Assembly: GCF_023703325.1 (NCBI RefSeq)
Contig: NZ_JAMQGM010000021.1
Span: 1-64,000, forward strand
DNA: 64,000 nt
Reading direction: 5' to 3'
Source of the DNA: Streptomyces meridianus
Lineage (GTDB): Bacteria > Actinomycetota > Actinomycetes > Streptomycetales > Streptomycetaceae
Shown: positions 8,007-16,576 of the stretch, in pieces
Numbering within the stretch: the first letter of the stretch is position 1
How the letters are laid out: every line of letters begins with the position of its first letter
Notes under the pieces: model-generated
What the model saw: the letters and a program-made list of their open reading frames with translations, nothing else
What the model was told of the DNA's origin: nothing
Database searches by the model: none
Made by a program: the position numbers and the translations under genes

Positions 8007-9323
8007 TCACGCTCGGCGGGACACCTGGGCCGAGCCTTCGGGCCCCGTCGGACCGCCGGGCAGTCGCGCCCGGTCGGCAGCCGCCGTGCCGTGCGACCAG
8101 CCCTCGGCGTCGCGCACCCCGGCACCCCGGATCGCATGGCGGGTCCGGGAGGGGAAGCGCCGCTCCGTCTCGCCGGCCACCGCGGTCTCCCGGGCGGCCA
8201 GGACTGGGAGCAGCCGCCCGCCCAGCCCCGCGGCACTCTCGCCGGCTGCCTGCTCGGCGGCCTCGGTCAGCCGCTCGCGGATCCGGCCCGCGTAGGCCAC
8301 CAGGAACGACTGGCGGAACGTCTTGGTCCGCTTGCGTCCGGCGCGGCTCCGGCCGGTCTCGGCCCGGCTCATCGCCGTCGTCGCCTGGACCAGCAGCGAC
8401 GTGTACAGGAGCTCGACCGCCCGCAGGTCGGCCTCGTACCCGACCACGGTCGAGAAACCGAGGTCGCCGCTCCAGACGGCCTGACAGCGGTTCGCCGCGG
8501 CCACCGCGTCGAGAAGCAGAGCCCGCGACGACTCGTACGGCCGGTCCACGCCGATCCGGCAGGCCGAGGGGGCGTCTCCCGGGGCGTTCGGGCCGGCCGC
8601 GAGCATCGCCTCGTCGATGCTGTGCCGTGCCATCAGTTGCTGCGCCTTGACGGTGAACGCCTCGGCCTCCTCCGGAAAGCCGGTCGCCTCGGCCTTGGCG
8701 AGCAGCGCACGGATCCTGCCCAGGAGCTTCGGTTCGTCCCCACGGGGGCTTGTCGCGGCGGGTGGGTCCGGGAACCGTCCGGCTCCCGTGCCCGGCACCG
8801 GGCCGACCGGTTCCGTCCGGGGCAGCCGGAACAGCAGCCCGAGCAGCGCGAGCACCTCGCTGAGCAGGGTGAACCGGTCCAGCGACTCCCGGCGGGCCGC
8901 CGCGTCGAACCACGGCCCGCCGTCGCTGCGGAGCGGCCCGGGGAGCTCGCCGAGCTGGGCGGCCCACCGGGGCGGCAGGTCCTCGTCGGCGTAACGACGG
9001 GACTCGGCGGCGATCAGGTCCGCGGCGAGCCGGGCCGGGCGCGCGTCCTCCCGCGCCCGGCGGACCGTGCGCACGACATCGGCCGGCTGCCAGCCCCGCT
9101 CCCAGGCCCGGCGCACCAACTCCTCGGCGCGGCACAGCAGTTCGGCATCGACGGCGGTCCGGATCCCCGGATCGGCGCAGAGCAGCGAGGCGCCGGCGTC
9201 ACATGCCTCCTCGATCCCGCCGTCGGGGGCGTGGAGGGCCCGGCCCATCGCCTCGGCGACGACGTCGGCCGCCGTGCGCCGCGGTTGCCCGCCGTCCCGG
9301 CTGTCCTGTCCTCGCACCGCCAC
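8007..9323 (-). CDS. DUF2786 domain protein
   Basis: A protein of about 438 residues. The DUF2786 motif lies in the middle: LLGRIRALLAKAEATGFPEE followed by AEAFTVKAQQLMARHSIDEAML. An N-terminal all-helical region precedes it, and a C-terminal part carries FRQSFLVAYAGRIRERL. The function of the family is not established. The frame is open upstream to an ATG at 9425, but that would leave only 35 bases to the divergent polymerase start. A GTG at 9323 with a TACTCT-like -10 near 9351-9362 upstream is preferred. The start is uncertain. Confidence 0.75.
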   Translation of the reverse strand: MAVRGQDSRDGGQPRRTAADVVAEAMGRALHAPDGGIEEACDAGASLLCADPGIRTAVDAELLCRAEELVRRAWERGWQPADVVRTVRRAREDARPARLAADLIAAESRRYADEDLPPRWAAQLGELPGPLRSDGGPWFDAAARRESLDRFTLLSEVLALLGLLFRLPRTEPVGPVPGTGAGRFPDPPAATSPRGDEPKLLGRIRALLAKAEATGFPEEAEAFTVKAQQLMARHSIDEAMLAAGPNAPGDAPSACRIGVDRPYESSRALLLDAVAAANRCQAVWSGDLGFSTVVGYEADLRAVELLYTSLLVQATTAMSRAETGRSRAGRKRTKTFRQSFLVAYAGRIRERLTEAAEQAAGESAAGLGGRLLPVLAARETAVAGETERRFPSRTRHAIRGAGVRDAEGWSHGTAAADRARLPGGPTGPEGSAQVSRRA

Positions 9324-9460
9324 CGGCCCTGTCCCGTCCTCGTCCCGGCGGCCCAGAGTAGGCCCTGCCCGGCTCCGGCCGGCGCGTCCGCCCGGCCCGT
9401 GACCGTGCGGCCGGCGCGCGCCCAACCGTGTTGTCGGTGCCCGGTGCCAGAATCCGCGGC

Positions 9461-11221
9461 ATGCGCTGTGCGGTGGCGGAGACGGAGGACGGCGGCGCCC
9501 GGCTCGCGATGCTCGACGGTGAGGGGCTGCCGGACGGCCCGGTCACTGACGTGCCCGCCGGCGGGCTACCGGACGCCGTCCGCTCCCGGCCGGGGGTCGT
9601 CCGCTGGGTGTGGCGCTCGACCGCGGCCCTCGTCCCCCGGCTGCTCGCGGCCGGGGTGCACGTGGACCGCGCCTACGACGTCGAGGCGGCCGAGTCGCTG
9701 CTGCTCGGCCACGAGGGGCACTGGGGCCGTCCACGCTCCCTCGCCGCCGCCTGGGCCCGGCTGCACCGGCTGCCCGAGCCGGACGATCCCCCGGCCCGGG
9801 CCGGCCGGCCACAGCCGTCGCTGTTCGAACCGGACCCCGCACCTCTGCCGCCGGGTGCCGATCCGCTCGGCGCCCTGTTGGAGGTCTACGCCGCCCAGCA
9901 GCGCCGGCACGACGCGGCCGAGCACCCCGGCCGGATGCGCCTGCTGACCGCCGCCGAGTCGGCCGGCATGCTCGTGGCCGCCGACCTGGCCCGCGCCGGA
10001 CTGCCGTGGCGGGCGGACGTCCACCGGAGTCTGCTGACCGAACTCCTCGGCGAGCGTTATCCGGGGGTGCAGGAGCCGGAACGCCTCGCGCGGCTGGCCG
10101 AGCGGGTGTCCGAGGCGTTCGGCGGGGCCCGGGTGCGGCCGGACATCCCGGCGGACATCGTCAGGGCCTTCGCCCGCGACGGCATCGCCCTCGGCTCCAC
10201 CCGGGCCTGGGAGCTGGAGCGGCTGGACCATCCGGCCGTCCCGCATCTGCTGGCCTACAAGAAGCTGTACCGGCTGCACACCGCCCACGGATGGGGCTGG
10301 CTCCAGTCGTGGGTGCGTGACGGCCGGTTCCGGCCCGAGTACGTGCCCGGCGGCACCGTCTCCGGCCGGTGGACCACCAACGGCGGCGGCGCGCTGCAGA
10401 TCCCCAAGGTGGTCCGGCGAGCGGTGGTCGCCGATCCCGGCTGGCGGCTGGTCGTCGCGGACGCCGCGCAGATGGAGCCGCGGGTGCTCGCGGCGGTCTC
10501 CCGCGACCGGGGCCTGATGGAGGTCGCGAGCCACCCCGGAGACCTCTACTCCGCCCTCTCCGACCGGGCCTTCGCGGGCGACCGGGACCGCGCGAAACTC
10601 GCGCTGCTCGGCGCCGTCTACGGGCAGACCTCGGGCGACGCCCTGCGGTACCTCGCCGATCTGCGCCGCCGCTTCCCGGCAGCGGTCTCCTACGTGGACG
10701 AGGCCGCGCGCGCCGGCGAGGAGGGGCGTCTGGTGCGCACCTGGCTCGGCCGCACCTGTCCGCCCGCTGCGGCCGGTGAGACCGGCGGCGACGAGGCGGG
10801 GCTGCTGCAGGAGGGCGGGCTCCCCCGGGAACCGGGGCCCGCCGGATACGGCTACGCGTCCCGGGACGCCCGGGCCCGGGGCCGCTTCACCCGCAACTTC
10901 GTGGTCCAGGGCAGCGCAGCCGACTGGATGCTCCTGGTCCTGGCCGCGCTGCGGCAGGCTCTGGCCGGCCTGCACGCGGAGCTGGTCTTCTTCCAGCACG
11001 ACGAGGTCATCGTGCACTGCCCGGAGAACGAGGTCGCGGCGGTCACCGAGGCCGTGGCCGTCTCGGCCGCGCGGGCGGGACGGATCTCGTTCGGCGAGAC
11101 ACCGGTCGCGTTCCCGTTCACCACGTCGGTCGTGGAGTGTTACGCCGAGGCGAAGGCAGCCGCGGCGTCCGACGCACCTGCCGCCGCGCCGGCACCCGCG
11201 GACCGGGGAGCCGCGGGATGA
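9461..11221 (+). CDS. Family A DNA polymerase with a degenerate or absent exonuclease part
   Basis: A 586-residue protein resembling the C-terminal polymerase part of DNA polymerase I. Motif A is ADAAQMEPRVLA (Asp334), motif B/O-helix is RDRAKLALLGAVYGQTSG (375-392), and motif C is FFQHDEVIVHC (Asp514-Glu515). There is no 5' nuclease domain, and the first 150 residues are too divergent to show a classical DEDD exonuclease by eye, though many annotations call this family a bifunctional 3'-5' exonuclease/polymerase. The ATG at 9461 is chosen because the sequence from MRCAVAETEDGG starts the conserved part. The next gene is an ATP-dependent ligase 82 bases downstream, pointing to a DNA repair role. 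Confidence 0.88.
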   Translation: MRCAVAETEDGGARLAMLDGEGLPDGPVTDVPAGGLPDAVRSRPGVVRWVWRSTAALVPRLLAAGVHVDRAYDVEAAESLLLGHEGHWGRPRSLAAAWARLHRLPEPDDPPARAGRPQPSLFEPDPAPLPPGADPLGALLEVYAAQQRRHDAAEHPGRMRLLTAAESAGMLVAADLARAGLPWRADVHRSLLTELLGERYPGVQEPERLARLAERVSEAFGGARVRPDIPADIVRAFARDGIALGSTRAWELERLDHPAVPHLLAYKKLYRLHTAHGWGWLQSWVRDGRFRPEYVPGGTVSGRWTTNGGGALQIPKVVRRAVVADPGWRLVVADAAQMEPRVLAAVSRDRGLMEVASHPGDLYSALSDRAFAGDRDRAKLALLGAVYGQTSGDALRYLADLRRRFPAAVSYVDEAARAGEEGRLVRTWLGRTCPPAAAGETGGDEAGLLQEGGLPREPGPAGYGYASRDARARGRFTRNFVVQGSAADWMLLVLAALRQALAGLHAELVFFQHDEVIVHCPENEVAAVTEAVAVSAARAGRISFGETPVAFPFTTSVVECYAEAKAAAASDAPAAAPAPADRGAAG

Positions 11222-11303
11222 CGGGGAGCCAGGGCACGGGCGGCGGGCCAACCGGCCGCGCAGCACGGCTGCACGGGCGGCCGGGCCGGGCGAGGATGGG
11301 CCC

Positions 11304-12839
11304 ATGATGCTCGCCGACGTCGCCCAGGCATCCGCCGAGATCGGCGCCACCCCGGCCCGTTCGGAGAAGATCGCCGCACTCGCGCGGCTGTTCCGGTCCG
11401 CGGACCCGGGCGAGGTCCCGGTCGTCATCACCTACCTCGCCGGGCGGCTGCCCCAGCGCCGGACGGGCGTCGGCCGGCGGACGCTCGGCGAACGCAGGCC
11501 ACCGGCCGCGGCACCCCGGCTCACCGTCACCGAGGTCGACGGGGCACTCACCCGGATCGCGGCGGTGTCCGGCACGGGCGCACAGAGCGAACGCAAACGT
11601 CTGCTGCACGCACTGATGGAGGCGGCCACGGAGTCGGAGCAGCAGTTCCTGATCCGGCTGATCAGCGGCGAACTGCGGCAGGGGGCACTGGACGCGCTCG
11701 CGGTGGAAGGCCTGGCATCCGCGGCCGGCGCGGCCCCCGCGGACGTGCGGCGCGCCGTGATGCTCGGCGGTTCCCTCGGCGCGGTGGCGCAGGCACTGCT
11801 GGACCGGGGTCCGGAAGCGCTCGGGGACTTCCGGCTCGAGGTGGGCCGCCCGGTCGTCCCGATGCTTGCCCGGACCGCGAAGGACGTCGGCGAGGCGCTG
11901 GACCGGCTGGGGCCGTGCGCCGTCGAGGAGAAGCTGGACGGCATCCGGGTCCAGGTGCACCGGGACGGCGGCACCGTACGGATCTGGACCCGCACCCTGG
12001 ACGAGATCACCGACCGGCTTCCCGAGGTGGTCGCCGCGGCCGGTGAGCTGGCAGCCGAGCGGGTGGTGCTGGACGGTGAGGTGCTCGCCCTCCTCCCGGA
12101 CGGCCGCCCCCGTCCGTTCCAGGAGACGGCCGGCCGGGTGGGGTCTCGGCTCGACGTCGCCCTGGCCCGGGAGTCGGTCCCGCTGTCCCCGGTCTTCTTC
12201 GACGTGCTCTCCGTCGACGGCTCCGACCTGCTCGGGCTCCCCACCGCTGAGCGCCACGCCGAACTGGTCCGGGTGGTGCCGGAACGGCTGCGCGTACGGC
12301 GGTTCGTGGCCTGCGACCCGTCCGACGGGGAAACCCGCCGGGCGGCGGACCGGTTCGTCGGCGAGGCACTCGGGCGCGGGCACGAGGGCATCGTCGCCAA
12401 GGCCCTCGATGCCGGTTACAACGCGGGGCGGCGCGGCGCCTCCTGGCTGAAGGTCAAGCCGGTGCACACCCTTGATCTGGTGGTGCTGGCGGCCGAGTGG
12501 GGCCACGGGCGGCGGACCGGCAAGCTGTCGAACCTTCACCTGGGCGCGCGCCGGCCCGACGGTTCGTTCGCCATGCTCGGGAAGACGTTCAAGGGACTCA
12601 CCGACGCCCTGCTCGCCTGGCAGACCGAGCGGCTCCTGGAACTCGCGGAGAGCCACGAGCCATGGGGAGTCACGGTCCGGCCCGAGCTGGTGGTGGAGAT
12701 CGCCTTCGACGGGGTGCAGCGCTCCACGCGGTACCCGGAGGGGGTGACCCTGCGGTTCGCCCGAGTGCTGCGCTACCGCGAGGACAAGTCCCCGGCGGAG
12801 GCGGACACGGTCGACGCGGTGGTCGCCTTCCACACCTGA
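11304..12839 (+). CDS. lig: ATP-dependent DNA ligase
   Basis: A 511-residue ATP-dependent DNA ligase sealing nicks through a ligase-AMP intermediate. An N-terminal helical DNA-binding domain (about 1-190) precedes the nucleotidyltransferase core. Motif I is VEEKLDGIRVQ with Lys210 as the adenylated residue; motif III is near PVFFDVLSVDG, motif IV in GHEGIVAKAL, and motif V is SWLKVKPVH. The OB-fold domain ends in FARVLRYREDKSPAEADT. It resembles mycobacterial/streptomycete LigB-type enzymes, distinct from the essential NAD-dependent LigA. It lies behind the family A polymerase in the same direction and is likely co-transcribed. The start is ATG 11304, with a second ATG directly after it. Confidence 0.93.
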   Translation: MMLADVAQASAEIGATPARSEKIAALARLFRSADPGEVPVVITYLAGRLPQRRTGVGRRTLGERRPPAAAPRLTVTEVDGALTRIAAVSGTGAQSERKRLLHALMEAATESEQQFLIRLISGELRQGALDALAVEGLASAAGAAPADVRRAVMLGGSLGAVAQALLDRGPEALGDFRLEVGRPVVPMLARTAKDVGEALDRLGPCAVEEKLDGIRVQVHRDGGTVRIWTRTLDEITDRLPEVVAAAGELAAERVVLDGEVLALLPDGRPRPFQETAGRVGSRLDVALARESVPLSPVFFDVLSVDGSDLLGLPTAERHAELVRVVPERLRVRRFVACDPSDGETRRAADRFVGEALGRGHEGIVAKALDAGYNAGRRGASWLKVKPVHTLDLVVLAAEWGHGRRTGKLSNLHLGARRPDGSFAMLGKTFKGLTDALLAWQTERLLELAESHEPWGVTVRPELVVEIAFDGVQRSTRYPEGVTLRFARVLRYREDKSPAEADTVDAVVAFHT

Positions 12840-12969
12840 ACCACGCAGCCACGTGTTCGCCCGGCGCGTCCGGGCCGGTGCCGTGTCGCCGGCCCTCCGT
12901 CACACGGCCCGGGCACGACCGGGGGGTGCGGCGGCGGCCCGCGAACGGATGCCACTCTGGTGCCCAGGG

Positions 12970-13797
12970 CTCCGCCGGGTGCGGCGTAGGGGCCATGGCC
13001 TGCTGCCGGTGGTCGGCTTCCTGGCCGCCGTCCTGGGCTGGCCAACTCCGCCTCACTGCTGCTGCCGGTCTCCAACCTGACGAACCTGCTGGCGTTCACT
13101 GCCGGTGGGCTGTCGTTCGCCCGTTTCGCGGCTCTCATGGCGGCCCCCTGGGCGGTCGCGATCGCCGTCGAGTACGCGGCCTTCCGGCTGTTCTTCCGTC
13201 AGGACCTGGCGACGTCCCGCCCCGCGAGGGGCAACGGCACCGCGGCCGGCCTCGTGGGAGACCCCGAGGTGGAGGCCCGCTGGGAGAGCGAGCGCACGGA
13301 CCCGCCGGCCCCCCGCTTCGCGCTGACCGTCCTCGCCCTCACGCTGGCGGGCTTCGTCCTCACCTCGTTCGCCGGGCTGAACCCCGCCTGGGCGGCGCTG
13401 GCCGGGGCGCTGGTCCTCGCCGTCCGTGCGTTCGCCGACCGGCGCACCACGTTGCGCCGGGTCACGGGCTCGGCGAACCCCCTGTTCTGTCTGTTCGTGC
13501 TCGCCCTGGGCGTGGTGGTGAAGGCGGTCCTGGACAACGGGCTGGAGGCCCCTGCTCCCCATCGTCTCGGCCGGCGGGCCCGGTCCCGTGCCGGCCGTGC
13601 TGATCGGTGTGAACATCGGGCCGAACCTCACGTACGTCGGCTCTCTCGCGACCCTGCTGTGGCGCCGGTTCCTGGTCGGCCACGGGACGCGGCCGGAGCT
13701 CGGCTCGTTCACCCGCCTGGGCCTGCTGACCGTGCCCGCCGGGCTGTTCTGCTCCACCGTTGCCCTGTGGGCCGTGCTACGCGAGACCGGTGGCTGA
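12970..13797 (+). pseudogene. Decayed ArsB/SLC13-type membrane transporter
   Basis: Three pieces in changing frames look like one transporter gene with internal losses. The first (about 12990-13038) reads HGLLPVVGFLAAVLG. It then jumps frame directly into ANSASLLLPVSNLTNLLAF and a further 160 residues of membrane protein, to VVKAVLDNGLE near 13550. The frame changes again to PLLPIVSAGGPGPVPAVLIGVNIGPNLTYVGSL and ends at 13797. SNLTNLL and GVNIGPNLTYVGSLAT are signature-like segments of ArsB/NhaD-type permeases. From memory of intact homologues, about 100 residues are missing at the first joint and 30-40 at the second. No complete translation is possible, so the gene is dead. The N-terminal limit is approximate. 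Confidence 0.75.
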
Positions 13798-13838
13798 CGC
13801 CTGCATCCGATCCACTCGAGCGGGAGGCGAAAGCGGCG

Positions 13839-14576
13839 ATGGCAAGTGACGACGGTACGGCCGGCGCGGCCCCGGCCTCCTACGACGACCTGCGCGCCCT
13901 GGTCATCAACTGCACGCTCAAGTACTCCCCCGAACCGAGCAACACCCAGGGTCTGGTGGACCGCTGCACCGCGATCATGAAAGGGCGCGGGGTGACGGTC
14001 GAGGAGATCCGGGCCGTCGACCACGACATCGCGGTCGGTGTCTGGCCCGACATGATCGAGCACGGCGCGGCGTCGGACGAGTGGCCCGGGATCTACCGCA
14101 AGGTGCTGGACGCCGACATCCTCGTCCTCGCCGGACCGATCTGGCTCGGGGACAACAGCTCGGTGACGAAAAAGGTCATCGAGCGGCTGTACTCGTGCTC
14201 CCACCTTCTCAACGACGCCGGCCAGTACGCGTACTACGGCCGCGTCGGCGGATGCCTGATCACCGGCAACGAGGACGGCGTGAAGCACTGTGCGATGAAC
14301 ATCCTCTACAGCCTCCAGCACCTCGGCTACACCATTCCGCCCCAGGCGGACGCGGGCTGGATCGGTGAGGCGGGACCCGGTCCGTCCTATCTCGACCCCG
14401 GGTCCGGCGGCCCGGAGAACGACTTCACCAACCGGAACACCGCGTTCATGACCTGGAACCTGCTGCACACGGCCCGGATGCTGAAGGACGCAGGCGGAGT
14501 CCCGGCGTACGGCAACGTGCGCGCCGGCTGGAACGCCGGTTGCAGCGCCGATCAGGCCAACCCCGAGCACCGTTGA
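13839..14576 (+). CDS. Flavodoxin-like NAD(P)H-dependent FMN reductase
   Basis: A 245-residue flavodoxin-fold protein. The phosphate-binding region is INCTLKYSPEPSNTQGLVD (about 26-44), followed by VLAGPIWLGDNSSVTKKVIERL and GGCLITGNEDGVKHCAMNILYSLQHLGY, typical of the NADPH-dependent FMN reductase/flavodoxin_2 superfamily. The start at 13839 follows GGGAGG. The gene is first in the block leading into the hydrogenase locus, 137 bases ahead of hypX and on the same strand. An electron-carrier or quinone-reductase role linked to hydrogen oxidation is conceivable but is inference from position only. Confidence 0.82.
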   Translation: MASDDGTAGAAPASYDDLRALVINCTLKYSPEPSNTQGLVDRCTAIMKGRGVTVEEIRAVDHDIAVGVWPDMIEHGAASDEWPGIYRKVLDADILVLAGPIWLGDNSSVTKKVIERLYSCSHLLNDAGQYAYYGRVGGCLITGNEDGVKHCAMNILYSLQHLGYTIPPQADAGWIGEAGPGPSYLDPGSGGPENDFTNRNTAFMTWNLLHTARMLKDAGGVPAYGNVRAGWNAGCSADQANPEHR

Positions 14577-14713
14577 GGGGGGTGTCCGGCGCAACCACCG
14601 GCGACGATCGGGTGACCTCCCGGCCGGGCTGCGGGGAGCTGCCGCCGGTCCGGCCGGATGATCGCTGACGGCCGGATGCGGCGCACCCGCGCGCCGGGCG
14701 GCCGGGAGGTCGT

Positions 14714-16438
14714 ATGCGCATCCTGCTTGTGGCATCGGCGTTCAACAGCCTGACCCAGCGCGTGTTCGCCGAGCTGGGCGACCGCGGCCACCACCTGGCG
14801 GTGGAGACGGCAACCGAGGGCGAGGCGCTCCGGGCGGCCGTGGGCCGGCACGCACCGGAGCTGATCCTGGCGCCCATGCTCACCACCGCCATTCCCCGGG
14901 ACATCTGGTCGGAGTACACCTGCCTGATCGTCCACCCGGGCCCGCCGGGCGACCGGGGACCGTCCTCCCTGGACTGGGCGATGCACGAACGGGAGCAGCG
15001 CTGGGGTGTGACCGTGCTGCAGGCCGGCGCCGAGATGGACGCCGGTGACGTCTGGGCGTCGGCGAGCTGTCCCATGCCGCCGGTGGACAAGAGCGACCTC
15101 TACCGCAACGAGATCGCGGACGCCGCCATGGACGCGGTGCTGACGGCCGTGGACCGCTTCGCTTCGGGACGCCACCGTCCCCTCGCGCAGAGCGGCCCGG
15201 ACCTGCGCGACGCCGTGCGCACCCGGCCGTATCTCCGGCAGGAGGTGCGCCGGATCGACTGGGCGGCGGACACCACCGACGCGGTGCTCCGGAAGCTGCG
15301 CGCGGCCTCTTCGCAGCCCGGGGTGCTGGACGAACTCCTGGGCGCCGAATGGTTTCTGCTCGGCGGCCATCCCGAGGACCGGCTGCGCGGCGAGCCCGGC
15401 CGGCTGCTGGCCACCCGGGCCGGCGCCGTCTGCCGGGCCACGACGGACGGGGCGGTGTGGATCCCCCGGCTGCGGCCGCGGCGCAGGCCCGGCGGGCCGC
15501 CGGCCTTCGCGCTGCCCGCCGTTTCCGCCCTCGGGGACCTGCTGCCGCCGCTGCCGGAGGACGGGGTCCCGCTCCATCCGGACGAGCGCCGGCGCACCTG
15601 GAGCGACATCCGCTACCGCGAGGCCGGCTCGGCGGGATTCCTGTCGTTCTCCTTCCCGGGCGGCGCGATGGGCACCGAACAGTGCCGGCGGTTGCTGGAC
15701 GCCTACCGGTACGCGTGTTCGCGCCCGACCACCGTGCTGGTGCTCGGCGGCGGGCGCGACCTCTTCTCCAACGGCATCCATCTGCACCTGATCGAGGCCG
15801 CCGCCGATCCGGCCGCCGAGTCCTGGGCCAACCTGAGCGCGATGAACGATGTGGTGGAGGCCGTTCTGACCACCACCGACCGGATGGTAGTGGCGGCGCT
15901 CGGCGGCAACGCGGCGGCCGGCGGGGTGATGCTGGCGCTGGCCGCGGACGAGGTGTGGTGCCGGCGCGGGGCGGTGCTCAACCCGCACTACCGGCTGATG
16001 GGGCTGTACGGCTCGGAGTACTGGACGTGCACGCTGCCCCGCCGGGTGGGCTCGGCAACGGCCGAGCGGCTGACCCGCCAGGCCCTGCCGGTATCGGCTG
16101 CGACGGCGAGCCGCATCGGGCTGGTGGACCGTCTGCTGGACTGCCAGGCGGCGGACTTCGGTGCCGAGGTGGGGCGGCTGGCGGCCCGCCTCGCCACGAC
16201 GCAGCAGGTGCACGAGCGCATCGGCGCCAAGAAGTCCGCGCTGGAGCGACAGGAAGAGGCGAAGCCGCTGGCTGCCTTCCGTGATGCCGAGATGGCCCGG
16301 ATGCGCCGCATCTTCTTCGATCCGCAAGCTCCGTACCACGTACTGCGCAGGGCTTTCGTGACCCGGCAGCCGCGCCCCGGAGCACCGCTTCAGCGGCAGG
16401 ATCCGCCGCTGCCCGGCCGGTCGGCGGGGCGCCTCTGA
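14714..16438 (+). CDS. hypX: HypX/HoxX, formyl-THF-dependent CO-ligand synthesis
   Basis: A 574-residue two-domain protein. The N-terminal half is a formyltransferase with the HypX signature HPGPPGDRGPSSLDWA (74-89) and Asp112 in MDAGDVW. The C-terminal half is a crotonase fold with GGGRDLFSNGIHL (oxyanion region, about 345-357) and LYGSEYWTC (431-439) at the HypX active site. In the known enzyme, formyl from 10-formyl-THF is passed to CoA and formyl-CoA is decarbonylated to CO, which becomes the CO ligand of the NiFe centre under aerobic conditions. The gene is 138 bases ahead of the small-subunit gene. The GCG-rich gap 16439-16576 presumably holds the hydrogenase promoter. Confidence 0.93.
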   Translation: MRILLVASAFNSLTQRVFAELGDRGHHLAVETATEGEALRAAVGRHAPELILAPMLTTAIPRDIWSEYTCLIVHPGPPGDRGPSSLDWAMHEREQRWGVTVLQAGAEMDAGDVWASASCPMPPVDKSDLYRNEIADAAMDAVLTAVDRFASGRHRPLAQSGPDLRDAVRTRPYLRQEVRRIDWAADTTDAVLRKLRAASSQPGVLDELLGAEWFLLGGHPEDRLRGEPGRLLATRAGAVCRATTDGAVWIPRLRPRRRPGGPPAFALPAVSALGDLLPPLPEDGVPLHPDERRRTWSDIRYREAGSAGFLSFSFPGGAMGTEQCRRLLDAYRYACSRPTTVLVLGGGRDLFSNGIHLHLIEAAADPAAESWANLSAMNDVVEAVLTTTDRMVVAALGGNAAAGGVMLALAADEVWCRRGAVLNPHYRLMGLYGSEYWTCTLPRRVGSATAERLTRQALPVSAATASRIGLVDRLLDCQAADFGAEVGRLAARLATTQQVHERIGAKKSALERQEEAKPLAAFRDAEMARMRRIFFDPQAPYHVLRRAFVTRQPRPGAPLQRQDPPLPGRSAGRL

Positions 16439-16576
16439 AGCCGGTTCGCCCGTCGGAGAGCTGGTCGTCACTGGATCGGCGCTCCCTGACCTGCCGTCCG
16501 GCGCGGCGAGCGGTAACAAGGACACTGGACGACGTTATGTGGCTTTTGTCGCAACCCTCCCCGAGGAGGCATCCAC

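Noticed and set aside
12853..13080. 75-codon frame after the ligase gene
   Set aside because: Only its end (HGLLPVVGFLAAVLG) is meaningful, and that belongs to the decayed transporter.
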